Assembly (NCBI GenBank): GCA_902462325.1
Contig: CABQBF010000060.1
Span: forward strand, 1-13,864
Source of the DNA: an uncultured Peptococcaceae bacterium
Lineage (GTDB): Bacteria > Bacillota > Peptococcia > Peptococcales > Peptococcaceae
DNA: 13,864 nucleotides
Reading direction: 5' to 3'
Shown here: positions 6,453 through 13,738 of the stretch, piece after piece
Numbering within the stretch: the first letter of the stretch is position 1
Layout of the letters: each line of letters begins with the position of its first letter
Position numbers and translations under genes: made by a program
The notes under the pieces: generated by a model
What the model was told of the DNA's origin: nothing
Databases searched by the model: none
The model's input: the letters and a program-made list of their open reading frames with translations, nothing else

Positions 6453-7589
6453 ATGAAGAAAGCATGGAGGGTGCTGCGGGATGTCATTTTGACCATTTGC
6501 TGTCTGACCACCGTTTGTGTAGGCATTGTGGTGGTGACCAACTGGGGACATGTGCAGAAGCTTGTACGCACAGTGACGTTGATTGAAAGTAAATATTTAT
6601 GGGACTCTGACGCCAGTACGCTGACCGATGGAGCCATCAAAGGCATGTTGGATAGTTTGGGAGATAAATACACAACCTATATTGACGCCGATACCATTAC
6701 CGGCTTTATGGAGCAGGTCAGCGGTGATGTGTATGGGATTGGCGTCTATACTGCGGAGGATGAGAACGGCGATTTTGTTATTTTGTCGCCCATATCGGAT
6801 AGCCCGGCAGAAAAAGCAGGGATTGAAGCAGGGGATATCATCAAAGCCATTGACGGCAAAAGTACGGCCGATATGACGCTGGATATGGCGGTGTCGTTGA
6901 TGCGGGGCCGTCCTGAAACAACGGTGGAAATTACCGTAGAGCGCAATGGCGCGGAGCAGACCTTCACAGTAGAACGGTTTAAGCTGGGCAATATCAAAAC
7001 CGTTGACGGACAAATTTTAGAAGATCACCAGCAGATTGCCTATGTGCGTATCAGTGAGTTTTCTGTGCAAACGGCTACCGAGTTTGCGGAGCAAATCAAT
7101 ACGCTGCTGCAGGAAGGGTTTGACGGTCTGATTTTGGATTTGCGGGACAATGGCGGCGGCGAAGTGAACGCAGCCGTGGAAGTGGCGCGAGTATTTGTGC
7201 CGTCCGGTCCTATTGTGCATGTGGTGGCCGCCGATGGCAAGGTAGATACCAAAAGCGCTACCGAAGCCCAACTGGATGTGCCGCTGGTGGTGCTGGTAAA
7301 TGGCAATACGGCCAGTGCGTCGGAAATTTTATCCGGCGCTTTAAAGGATAGCGGCGTGGCTACCCTGGTGGGAACCCAAACCTTTGGTAAAGGGCTGGTA
7401 CAGGGCGTGTATCTGTATGCCGACGGTACTGCAATGAAAATTACCGAAGCAAAATATCTGACGCCAAAGCAAAATGATATCAACGGTGTAGGCATTAAGC
7501 CCGATGTAGTGGTAGAACTGCCAGAAAATGCCACGGTGGATACCCAACTGGAGCAGGCTATCACGGTGTTGGAGCAAAAGATGAGGTGA
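6453..7589 (+). CDS. ctpA: C-terminal processing peptidase, S41 family
   Basis: A membrane-anchored, periplasm-facing serine protease of the CtpA/CtpB type. The 378 residues run as follows: N-terminal signal anchor (about 10-30), a linker with LWDSDASTLTDGAIKGMLDSLGDKYTTYID, a PDZ domain (about 92-170; ILSPISDSPAEKAGIEAGDIIKAIDG), then the protease core. The Ser-Lys-Gln catalytic set is intact: S288 in NGNTASASEI, and K313 and Q317 in FGKGLVQ. The 25- and 4-residue spacings match B. subtilis CtpB. In Bacillus, CtpB activates the SpoIVFB step for sigma-K, and related Ctps tune wall hydrolases. Its place after ftsEX suggests envelope or sporulation proteolysis; which one cannot be told here. 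The stop overlaps an alternative start of the next gene. Confidence 0.94.
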   Translation: MKKAWRVLRDVILTICCLTTVCVGIVVVTNWGHVQKLVRTVTLIESKYLWDSDASTLTDGAIKGMLDSLGDKYTTYIDADTITGFMEQVSGDVYGIGVYTAEDENGDFVILSPISDSPAEKAGIEAGDIIKAIDGKSTADMTLDMAVSLMRGRPETTVEITVERNGAEQTFTVERFKLGNIKTVDGQILEDHQQIAYVRISEFSVQTATEFAEQINTLLQEGFDGLILDLRDNGGGEVNAAVEVARVFVPSGPIVHVVAADGKVDTKSATEAQLDVPLVVLVNGNTASASEILSGALKDSGVATLVGTQTFGKGLVQGVYLYADGTAMKITEAKYLTPKQNDINGVGIKPDVVVELPENATVDTQLEQAITVLEQKMR

Positions 7590-7594
7590 GGCAA

Positions 7595-8836
7595 ATGCTG
7601 GCGATGCAGGTGTTACAACAGATTTTCTGGCAGCTTGGCACGCTCCTGTACGCCCCGGTGTTTTGGTTAACAGTGTTTCTTGTGTTTTTACAGGCCCGCC
7701 AACGGGCCAAACGGAAACAAGAGATGTTTCAGCTGCGGCGCGAACCCGTCGGCAAAATAGTGATTGTCACAGTAGCGGCCGGTTTGGTGGGCGGTATGCT
7801 GGCCAGTGCGTTATTGTTATTGTTAGGGGTTACGTTGGATAAGATTGGTCTGGAATATTTGTGGATGATAGCGCTGCTGTTGCTTTTGGTGCGGCAGCGT
7901 TTTCTTTGCTTTGCCTATTCGGGCGGCATTTTGGCAGTTTGCAACTGTCTGTGGGGCTGGCCCCATTTGGACTGTGCCCAATTATTGGCAACAGTAGCGG
8001 TGCTGCACTGTACAGAGGCTTTTTTGGTTTTGACGACAGGGCATTTGAACGCCTTGCCCATCTATTTGCAGAACGGACGGCAGCAGATTACCGGCGGCTT
8101 TTTGCTGCAAATGGTGTGGCCGTTGCCGTTGGTGATGCTGATGGGGTTATCCGGCGCAGCAGCACTGCCCCAAGCCGGTTTTATGCTGATGCCTGATTGG
8201 TGGCCGGTTTTAGGCGCTCTGCAAGGGCAGCAGCCGACAGCTTTATATATGTTAGCGCCTGTGTTGGCGGCCTTAGGGTACAGCGATTTAGTTGTGCGTC
8301 ACAGAATGAAAGAAAAAATTCGGCAATCGGCTTTTTTGTTGTTGCTCTACAGCATAATCTTATTATTGCTGGTGCTGCTGACACAGCACAGCAGATTTGG
8401 CCTTTTGTTGCCAGCGCTTTTTGCGCCGTTGGGGCATGAGGCGGTCATCTGGTATGGAAAACGCAGGGCATTGCAGCATGACGGTCCTTTTACAGCGTCG
8501 GAGCGGGGTGTGCTGATATTAGATGTGCAGCAGGGTTCACCGGCGGCGCGGGCAGGGCTGCGCAGTGCGGACTGGATTTTTCAATTGGATGGCAAGCCCG
8601 TGGAAAATCGTCAGCAGTTCCTGCAGCAGCAATATATTTTGCCCGCTATGGTGCAGGTCGGTTATATACGGCGCGGACGGCGGAAACGATGCCGCATACA
8701 AATGGAACGGTGGAGTCAGCCCGGCATTATTACCGCGCCAGACGCTCAATGTCATATTTACTGGAGCTTGGAAGAAGACAGCGGACTTGCAAAATTAATC
8801 TATAAAAAATTAGCAAAGATATTGAAAAAAAGATGA
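7595..8836 (+). CDS. polytopic membrane protein with C-terminal PDZ domain (MinJ-like)
   Basis: A 413-residue protein with about seven or eight hydrophobic helices in the first 290 residues, beginning with YAPVFWLTVFLVFL and including LLLLYSIILLLLVLL at about 249-263. One PDZ domain (about 301-370; GVLILDVQQGSPAARAGL) and a basic amphipathic tail ending KKLAKILKKR follow. This layout matches Bacillus MinJ (YvjD), the polar adaptor between DivIVA and MinD, which lies near ctpB (yvjB) in B. subtilis. The call rests on architecture and position, not on recognised residue identity. The start is uncertain: GTG 7586 overlaps the ctpA stop, while ATG 7595 has GAGGTGAG just upstream and is preferred; ATG 7604 is also possible. 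It is probably co-transcribed with ctpA. A C-terminal membrane-surface helix is plausible. Confidence 0.82.
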   Translation: MLAMQVLQQIFWQLGTLLYAPVFWLTVFLVFLQARQRAKRKQEMFQLRREPVGKIVIVTVAAGLVGGMLASALLLLLGVTLDKIGLEYLWMIALLLLLVRQRFLCFAYSGGILAVCNCLWGWPHLDCAQLLATVAVLHCTEAFLVLTTGHLNALPIYLQNGRQQITGGFLLQMVWPLPLVMLMGLSGAAALPQAGFMLMPDWWPVLGALQGQQPTALYMLAPVLAALGYSDLVVRHRMKEKIRQSAFLLLLYSIILLLLVLLTQHSRFGLLLPALFAPLGHEAVIWYGKRRALQHDGPFTASERGVLILDVQQGSPAARAGLRSADWIFQLDGKPVENRQQFLQQQYILPAMVQVGYIRRGRRKRCRIQMERWSQPGIITAPDAQCHIYWSLEEDSGLAKLIYKKLAKILKKR

Positions 8837-8850
8837 GATTGTGCTTTAAT
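8822..8850 (+). promoter_or_regulatory. promoter of the IscU/NifU-like gene
   Basis: TTGAAA (8822-8827), a 17-bp spacer and TTTAAT (8845-8850) with an extended TGC form a good promoter inside the 3' end of the PDZ gene. The leader would be about 100 nt. Confidence 0.6.
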
Positions 8851-8891
8851 AAGATAATATGGCTTTCCATAAAAAGCAATATAAAAGTGCC

Positions 8892-8927
8892 GCTGTTCCC
8901 AGACAGTTTTGCATTGGTGGGAGCAGT
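8892..8927 (+). promoter_or_regulatory. leader hairpin before the IscU/NifU-like gene
   Basis: A 10-bp stem (8892-8901 with 8918-8927; CTGTTCCCA against TGGGAGCAG, two G-U pairs) with a 16-base loop lies in the 5' leader, about 15 nt before the GGAGGTGG ribosome site. It has no T-run, so it is not a terminator. It may be an RNA-level control or stability element. Confidence 0.4.
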
Positions 8928-8958
8928 TCAAAATAAGCTTGTGGAGGTGGAATGAAAC

Positions 8959-9357
8959 ATGGCGGAAGCAGTTAAATTTACAGAAAAAACAATCGACTAC
9001 GCGAAAAATCCACGCAATCAGGGGGATATGGCTGATCCAACAGCAATCGGAGAAGTGAGCAATCCAGACTGCGGCGATTCTACTATCATTTATTTGAAAG
9101 TAGAAAATGATATTATTACCGATGTGACCTTTGAAACATTTGGTTGTGCAGCAGCAGTGGCCAGCAGCAGCATCCTGACAGAAATGATTAAAGGAAAAAC
9201 CGTAGAAGAAGCTTATAAAATGACAGAAGAAGCCGTTGCAGAAGAGCTGGGCGGCCTGCCAGAAAAGAAAATGCACTGCTCGGTAATCGGTGTGGAAGCA
9301 ATGCGCAAAGCGATTGAAAACTATCGCAATGGCGTTGTCAGCAGCGACGAAGACTAA
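8959..9357 (+). CDS. IscU/NifU-type Fe-S cluster assembly scaffold
   Basis: A 132-residue cytoplasmic scaffold on which [2Fe-2S] or [4Fe-4S] clusters are built before transfer to apoproteins. All three ligand cysteines are present: C38 in NPDCGD, C63 in FGCAAAVASSS and C107 in MHCSVIGVEA, close to 37/63/106 in E. coli IscU. D40 matches the conserved Asp that makes clusters labile. The LPEKKMHC stretch is IscU-like (compare LPPVKIHC). It lacks the Nfu and bacterioferritin-like domains of full NifU. No cysteine desulfurase gene lies in the window, so sulfur delivery must come from elsewhere. The gene has its own promoter, leader hairpin and terminator, just ahead of hydF, whose product binds an Fe-S cluster. 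Confidence 0.93.
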   Translation: MAEAVKFTEKTIDYAKNPRNQGDMADPTAIGEVSNPDCGDSTIIYLKVENDIITDVTFETFGCAAAVASSSILTEMIKGKTVEEAYKMTEEAVAEELGGLPEKKMHCSVIGVEAMRKAIENYRNGVVSSDED

Positions 9358-9387
9358 AAGATGAAAAAATAAAAACTGAAACGAGAG

Positions 9388-9432
9388 AAAAAGCAGATGG
9401 ACGCATGGTTGCAAGCGTCTGTCTGCTTTTTT
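9388..9432 (+). terminator. intrinsic terminator after the IscU/NifU-like gene
   Basis: A 17-bp stem (9388-9404 with 9415-9431, two G-U pairs; core GCAGATGGACGC) with a 10-base loop and a T6 run (9427-9432). It ends the scaffold gene transcript before the hydF promoter. Confidence 0.9.
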
Positions 9433-9485
9433 GTTTGGCATGGAATTTGACAGGCGTAAGAATACAAACTATAAAGGGCCTTTCG

Positions 9486-9518
9486 TTGTTTTGCAATTTT
9501 CAGTATGCTATACTGAAA
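9486..9518 (+). promoter_or_regulatory. hydF promoter with overlapping palindromic operator
   Basis: TTGTTT (9486-9491), 17 bp, then TGC TATACT (-10 at 9509-9514). A perfect inverted repeat, TTTCAGTAT (9498-9506) and ATACTGAAA (9510-9518) around GCT, covers the -10 and the end of the spacer. A dimeric repressor binding there would block polymerase. It does not match the Rex, Fur, PerR or FNR/CRP consensus sites I know. Confidence 0.6.
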
Positions 9519-9563
9519 GATAGAACTGGATAGGCTGATTATGAAATTATAGGAGGAATCGAC

Positions 9564-10775
9564 ATGAGTTTAAATGCAACGCCATCGGCAGAACGGGTAC
9601 ATATTGGCTTTTTTGGACGGAGAAACGCGGGAAAATCCAGCGTGGTGAATGCGGTGACCGGTCAGGAACTGGCGGTAGTTTCCGACGTTCGCGGCACGAC
9701 AACGGACCCGGTGAGTAAAGCCATGGAACTGTTACCCATAGGTCCGGTGATGATTATTGACACGCCGGGGATTGATGACGAAGGCGCGCTGGGGGAACTG
9801 CGGGTGCGCAAAACAAGGCAGGTGCTGAACAAAACAGATGTGGCGGTGTTGGTGATTGACTGCACCGCAGGTCGCAGCGAAGCGGAAGACCAACTGATTC
9901 AAATTTTTGAGGATAAAAAAATTCCCTATCTTCTTGTATATAACAAAAGCGATTTGTTGGCGGAGGGTACAGTGCTGCAATTAGAAGCAAATGCCTGTCT
10001 GGTCAGCGCTACAGAGCGAACCGGAATTGAGGCGCTGAAGGAGCAGATTGGCAAGCTGGCCGCTACAGAAGACTCGAAACTGCGTATTGTGGGCGATTTG
10101 ATTCATCCGGCTGATTTTGTGGTGCTGGTAACGCCAATTGACAAAGCAGCTCCGAAAGGCCGACTGATTTTGCCGCAGCAGCAGACAATCCGCGATATTT
10201 TAGAGGCCGACGCTGTAGCCATTGTGGTGAAAGAATTTGAACTGCGGGAAACATTGGAGCATTTGGGCAAAAAACCAGCTATGGTGATTACCGACAGTCA
10301 GGCTTTTTCTAAAGTATCGGCTGATACGCCGCTGGATATTCCGCTGACGTCGTTCTCCATTTTGATGGCCCGTTATAAAGGACAACTGCAAGGCGCAGTG
10401 CTGGGCGCATCGGCCATTGAAAAGCTGCAGGACGGCGATACGGTGCTAATTTCGGAGGGCTGCACCCATCACCGGCAATGTGATGATATCGGCTCGGTAA
10501 AAATGCCGCGCTGGCTGAAAAATTATACCGGTAAACAACTGCAATTTGCCTTTACCTCCGGCACAGAATTCCCCGACGATTTATCGCCCTATCGGTTGAT
10601 TATCCATTGCGGTGGTTGTATGCTCAATGAGCGGGAGATGAAGTACCGGCAAAAATGCGCTGCCGATCAGGATATTCCTTTCACCAATTATGGCATTGCC
10701 ATTGCCTATATGCAGGGTATCTTAAAGAGAAGCATTGAAATATTCCCCCATTTAGTGGCGATGTTGGAAGGCTAG
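9564..10775 (+). CDS. hydF: [FeFe]-hydrogenase H-cluster maturation GTPase HydF
   Basis: HydF is the GTPase scaffold that receives the diiron subcluster precursor made with HydE and HydG and loads it into apo-[FeFe]-hydrogenase. The 403-residue protein has an N-terminal Ras-like GTPase domain: P-loop GRRNAGKS (18-25), switch VRGTTTDP (42-49), DTPG (66-69), NKSD (127-130) and SAT (148-150). A dimerisation domain follows. The C-terminal [4Fe-4S] domain carries the HydF motif CTH (C300, H302) and HCGGC (H348, C349, C352), about 45 residues apart. A GGAGGA site precedes ATG 9564. hydE, hydG and the hydrogenase are not in the window. The next gene starts 19 nt after the stop, so both are probably one transcript. 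Confidence 0.96.
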   Translation: MSLNATPSAERVHIGFFGRRNAGKSSVVNAVTGQELAVVSDVRGTTTDPVSKAMELLPIGPVMIIDTPGIDDEGALGELRVRKTRQVLNKTDVAVLVIDCTAGRSEAEDQLIQIFEDKKIPYLLVYNKSDLLAEGTVLQLEANACLVSATERTGIEALKEQIGKLAATEDSKLRIVGDLIHPADFVVLVTPIDKAAPKGRLILPQQQTIRDILEADAVAIVVKEFELRETLEHLGKKPAMVITDSQAFSKVSADTPLDIPLTSFSILMARYKGQLQGAVLGASAIEKLQDGDTVLISEGCTHHRQCDDIGSVKMPRWLKNYTGKQLQFAFTSGTEFPDDLSPYRLIIHCGGCMLNEREMKYRQKCAADQDIPFTNYGIAIAYMQGILKRSIEIFPHLVAMLEG

Positions 10776-10793
10776 GAAAAGAGGCGAGTCATC

Positions 10794-12104
10794 ATGCGAA
10801 CAGAACAGGATGAATTGGGCAGCGCATTGCTGCCAGACCATGCGCTGTATGGATTGCAGACTGCCAGAGCCTTAGATAATTTTGCATTGGCGTACAAACC
10901 GGTTAATTTACGGCTGGTGTACGCCATTGTGACCGTGAAAAAGGCGGCGGCGCAAACCTATCAGAGTTTAAATATAAAACCGGAAACCTATGCCGCCATC
11001 GAGAAAGCCTGCAATCAGGTGCTGAGCGGGCAGCACGACGACCAATTTCAGGTGGATGCCCTGCAAGGCGGCGCCGGCACCACAACCCATATGAATGTAA
11101 ATGAAGTATTGGCGTCTCTGGCTGGAGCGGGCGTACATCCATTGGATGATGTAAACCGGGGCCAATCGACCAATGATGTCTATCCGACAGCGCTGCGGAT
11201 TGCCGCCATTGCGTTATTGCGCAGTGTCAGCGAAGAATGCGCCAAACTGCAGCAGGCTTTGCAGCGTAAAGAATTGGAATTTGGCGATATTAACAAGCTG
11301 GGCCGCACCGAGTTAATGGATGCAGTGCCAATCACATTGGGCGAGGAGTTTGGATCCTACGCGCAAGCCATTGCCCGTGACCGCTGGCGCATTTATAAAA
11401 TTGAAGAACGGCTGCGGCAGGTCAATCTCGGCGGGACTGCGGTGGGGAAAGCCGATACGGCAGAACGGCGCTATCGGTTTACCATCATAGAAAAACTGCG
11501 GGAATTGACAGGGATTGGACTGGCAGAGGCTGAATATCCCATGGATATTACGCAAAATAATGATGTTTTTGTGGAAGTATCGGGATTACTGAAAGCGTTA
11601 GCGGTAAATTTGATGAAAATAGCCAACGATTTGCGGCTGATGAATTCGGGGCCAAAAGGCGGCTTGGGAGAATTGCGGCTGGCTGCGATGCAAAAAGGCA
11701 GTACTATCATGCCCGGCAAAATCAATCCGGTGATTCCGGAGATGACCATGCAGGTGGCTATGCGAGTCATTGCCAACGACCCGGCCATTACCATGGCCGC
11801 CGCCCATGGCGAATTTGAACTGAATGCCTTTTTGCCGTTGATTGCGGACAGCTTATTAGAAAGCCTTTCTTTGCTGGAGCATGGTATCGGGCTGTTCCGT
11901 ACCCGCTGCATTGAATTGGTACAAGCCAATCAGGCACAGTGCGCCTATCTGTTAGAGCAATCCTGCGCCTTTGCCACCGCGTATATTCCAACGCTGGGGT
12001 ATGATGCTGTTACAGCTATCATCCATGCGTGCGGCGGTGATGCGGCATTGGTGCGGAACATGCTGGAGCAGGCAATGCAGGAAAAAGGGCAATCGAACGA
12101 ATGA
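10794..12104 (+). CDS. aspartase/fumarase-superfamily lyase, hydF-linked
   Basis: A 436-residue all-helical lyase of the aspartase/fumarase superfamily, which as homotetramers eliminate ammonia, water or similar from succinyl compounds. Closest resemblance is to aspartate ammonia-lyase: QGGAGTTTHMNVNEVLA (91-107), GQSTNDVYPT (123-132), GRTELMDAVPITLGEEF (170-186) and the signature GSTIMPGKINPVIPE (302-316), with catalytic S303, K309 and N311. Differences: residue 173 is Glu where Bacillus AspB has His and E. coli AspA has Gln, the loop before QSTND is shorter, and the C-terminal lobe of aspartases (about 30 residues) is missing. It lies 19 nt after hydF, an association I recall from other clostridial genomes. 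It may supply ammonium for the bridging amine of the H-cluster, or act on another substrate. No clear terminator follows. Confidence 0.85.
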   Translation: MRTEQDELGSALLPDHALYGLQTARALDNFALAYKPVNLRLVYAIVTVKKAAAQTYQSLNIKPETYAAIEKACNQVLSGQHDDQFQVDALQGGAGTTTHMNVNEVLASLAGAGVHPLDDVNRGQSTNDVYPTALRIAAIALLRSVSEECAKLQQALQRKELEFGDINKLGRTELMDAVPITLGEEFGSYAQAIARDRWRIYKIEERLRQVNLGGTAVGKADTAERRYRFTIIEKLRELTGIGLAEAEYPMDITQNNDVFVEVSGLLKALAVNLMKIANDLRLMNSGPKGGLGELRLAAMQKGSTIMPGKINPVIPEMTMQVAMRVIANDPAITMAAAHGEFELNAFLPLIADSLLESLSLLEHGIGLFRTRCIELVQANQAQCAYLLEQSCAFATAYIPTLGYDAVTAIIHACGGDAALVRNMLEQAMQEKGQSNE

Positions 12105-12141
12105 TGTTAGAGCAGCGGCATAAATAACTTGTATGGCCATA

Positions 12142-12184
12142 TTGACGGAAGCTATGTGAAAAATCTATAAATTTGTTATATAAT
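12142..12184 (+). promoter_or_regulatory. promoter region of the thioredoxin-reductase-like gene
   Basis: Two overlapping options exist: TTGACG (12142-12147), 18 bp, TATAAA (12166-12171); and GTGAAA (12156-12161), 17 bp, TATAAT (12179-12184). A 10-bp palindrome TATGGCCATA (12132-12141) abuts the first -35 and might be an operator. The leader before AGGAGG (12244-12249) is AT-rich and lacks a clear fold. Confidence 0.5.
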
Positions 12185-12257
12185 AAACAACAGAAGGATT
12201 TCAATTATCAAAATATTATAAAAGCAAATTCGAGATAATATCTAGGAGGTTATTTTC

Positions 12258-13469
12258 ATGGCAGAAGAATTGTATGACTTAATTATTATCGGCGGTGGTC
12301 CTGCAGGTTTAAGTGCTGGGATTTATGGCGGTCGCGCCAGATTGAAAACATTGTTGCTGGAAAAAGGTTCTCTGGGGGGCCGTGCGTTTACAACCAGAGA
12401 AATTGTAAACTATCCTGGCTATAAAAGCTCTACCGGTCCGGATTTAACTGCTGCAATGGCAGAACATGCCCAATCCTTTGGTGTGGAAGTAAAGAAAGAA
12501 GAAGTAAAATCTGTCGATTTCAGCGGCGATATAAAACTTGTAAAAACGAGAAAGCATGAATATCAGGCGAAAGCCGTTATTATTGCCACTGGTACAGAAG
12601 CAAGAGTACTGGGCGTTCCTGGGGAACGGGAACTGACTGGTATGGGCGTTGCCTATTGTGCAACTTGCGATGCGGAATTCTTCCAGGATCAGGAGGTTGT
12701 AGTAGTGGGCAGCGGCGACCAGGCTATTGAAGAAGGTATGTATATCGCCAAATTTGCTTCAAAAATTACGGTGGTTGTATTGCATGACGAAGGTATTTTG
12801 GACTGCAACAAACAGGCTGCTGAAAAAGCATTTGCCCATCCAAAAATGCATTTTGTTTGGAATTCTGTATTGGATCAAATCGTCGGGGAAGATGAAGTAG
12901 AAGGCGTAAAAATTAAAAATCTGAAAACCGGCGAAATTACCGATTATCCATGCCAGGGCGTATTCTTCTTTGTAGGGATGGTGCCAGGCACTGAATGTGT
13001 AAAAGGGCAGATGGATTTAGACCAGAGAGGCTGGATTCATACCAACGACCGCATGGAAACCTCTGTAGACGGTGTATTTGCAGTAGGCGATGTGCGCGAT
13101 AAATATCTGCGTCAGGTTTCTACCGCCATCGGCGACGGCGCTACCGCTGCGACGGCCGCAGAACGGTATATTGAAGAACAGGAAGACTTCAAGAAAAATG
13201 TAGTGGAATCTGAAAAGCCGGTGCTGTTAGGCTTCTGGAGTCCGGAATTCGGCGATAGCCTGGATAAAATGGGAAAAGTGGATGAAGCCAACCGGGAAAC
13301 TGGCGATAAATATAAATTTATCGAAGTGGACATCACCCGCAAAAAAGGTTTGGCTAAGAAATATAATGTAGCCGTGACCGCTGACAAAACCGCCTGTGTG
13401 GTGGAATTAAACAAAGGCGAATTGGTTCGTGAAATTTCACTGGATCAGGATTTAAGAGGTCAGTTTTAA
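12258..13469 (+). CDS. trxB: thioredoxin-reductase-like flavoprotein with degenerate C-terminal thioredoxin domain
   Basis: A 403-residue fusion. Residues 1-310 are a low-molecular-weight thioredoxin reductase: FAD motif IIIGGGPAGLSAGIYGGRA (9-27), redox site C134-A-T-C137, second Rossmann motif VVVGSGDQAIEEG (148-160) and FAD-binding FAVGDVRDKYLRQVSTAIGDGATAA (274-298). The usual HRRxxxR NADPH-specificity segment is replaced by VLHDEGILDCNKQ (174-186), so NADPH may not be the donor; NADH, ferredoxin or another partner are alternatives. Residues about 315-403 resemble thioredoxin (KPVLLGFWSPEFG, KYKFIEVDITRKKGLAKKYNV), but the WCGPC position reads W327 SPEFGDS and the cis-Pro loop is VTADKT. 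That domain therefore cannot do thiol chemistry and may serve in docking. A strong AGGAGG precedes the ATG; a terminator follows. Confidence 0.9.
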   Translation: MAEELYDLIIIGGGPAGLSAGIYGGRARLKTLLLEKGSLGGRAFTTREIVNYPGYKSSTGPDLTAAMAEHAQSFGVEVKKEEVKSVDFSGDIKLVKTRKHEYQAKAVIIATGTEARVLGVPGERELTGMGVAYCATCDAEFFQDQEVVVVGSGDQAIEEGMYIAKFASKITVVVLHDEGILDCNKQAAEKAFAHPKMHFVWNSVLDQIVGEDEVEGVKIKNLKTGEITDYPCQGVFFFVGMVPGTECVKGQMDLDQRGWIHTNDRMETSVDGVFAVGDVRDKYLRQVSTAIGDGATAATAAERYIEEQEDFKKNVVESEKPVLLGFWSPEFGDSLDKMGKVDEANRETGDKYKFIEVDITRKKGLAKKYNVAVTADKTACVVELNKGELVREISLDQDLRGQF

Positions 13470-13510
13470 TTTTGTTCGTGCATAAACATTTCATAACACA
13501 CGAACACGAG

Positions 13511-13553
13511 CAGGACGCGCTGTGGAATTTTCTACAGCGCCTCCTGTTTTTTT
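13511..13553 (+). terminator. intrinsic terminator after the thioredoxin-reductase-like gene
   Basis: A 16-bp stem (13511-13526 with 13531-13546; one C-C mismatch, one G-U pair; core GCGCTGT/ACAGCGC) with a four-base loop is followed by T7 (13547-13553). A 7-bp inverted repeat GTTCGTG/CACGAAC (13474-13480, 13499-13505) lies just before it. Confidence 0.9.
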
Positions 13554-13583
13554 GCGTTCTGCGGTATAGGGCTTTCAGTGATG

Positions 13584-13592
13584 TGCTATAAA
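13584..13592 (+). promoter_or_regulatory. possible extended -10 promoter
   Basis: TGC TATAAA with no good -35. It would transcribe the repetitive, purine-rich region that ends the window. Confidence 0.3.
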
Positions 13593-13687
13593 ATTAGGTG
13601 AAAAGAAAACCAGTAAAAAAGGAAAAGTGAAGCAACTTAGAGGTGGAAAAAGAGAAATGGCGAACCAGAATGCGACCAGGTCATAAC

Positions 13688-13731
13688 CAGATGAGCGCCA
13701 AATGCCAGCCAGATGAGCACCAGACGCCAGC
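13688..13731 (+). repeat. 22-bp tandem repeat, two copies
   Basis: The units 13688-13709 and 13710-13731 both begin CAGATGAGC and end GCCAGC, differing at three positions. A more degenerate third copy may lie at 13666-13687. The period is not a multiple of three. Confidence 0.75.
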
Positions 13732-13738
13732 CACTAAC

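Noticed and set aside
7040..7594. 184-codon open frame on the - strand inside ctpA
   Set aside because: Thr/Ser-rich shadow of the protease core, which has an intact catalytic set on the + strand.
8800..9441. 213-codon open frame on the - strand across the IscU/NifU-like gene
   Set aside because: Phe/His/Cys-rich product typical of the reverse of a real gene, and it runs through the terminator at 9388-9432.
12233..12243. AGATA/TATCT palindrome before the thioredoxin-reductase ribosome site
   Set aside because: A one-base centre cannot form a hairpin, and an 11-bp AT-rich palindrome is expected by chance here.
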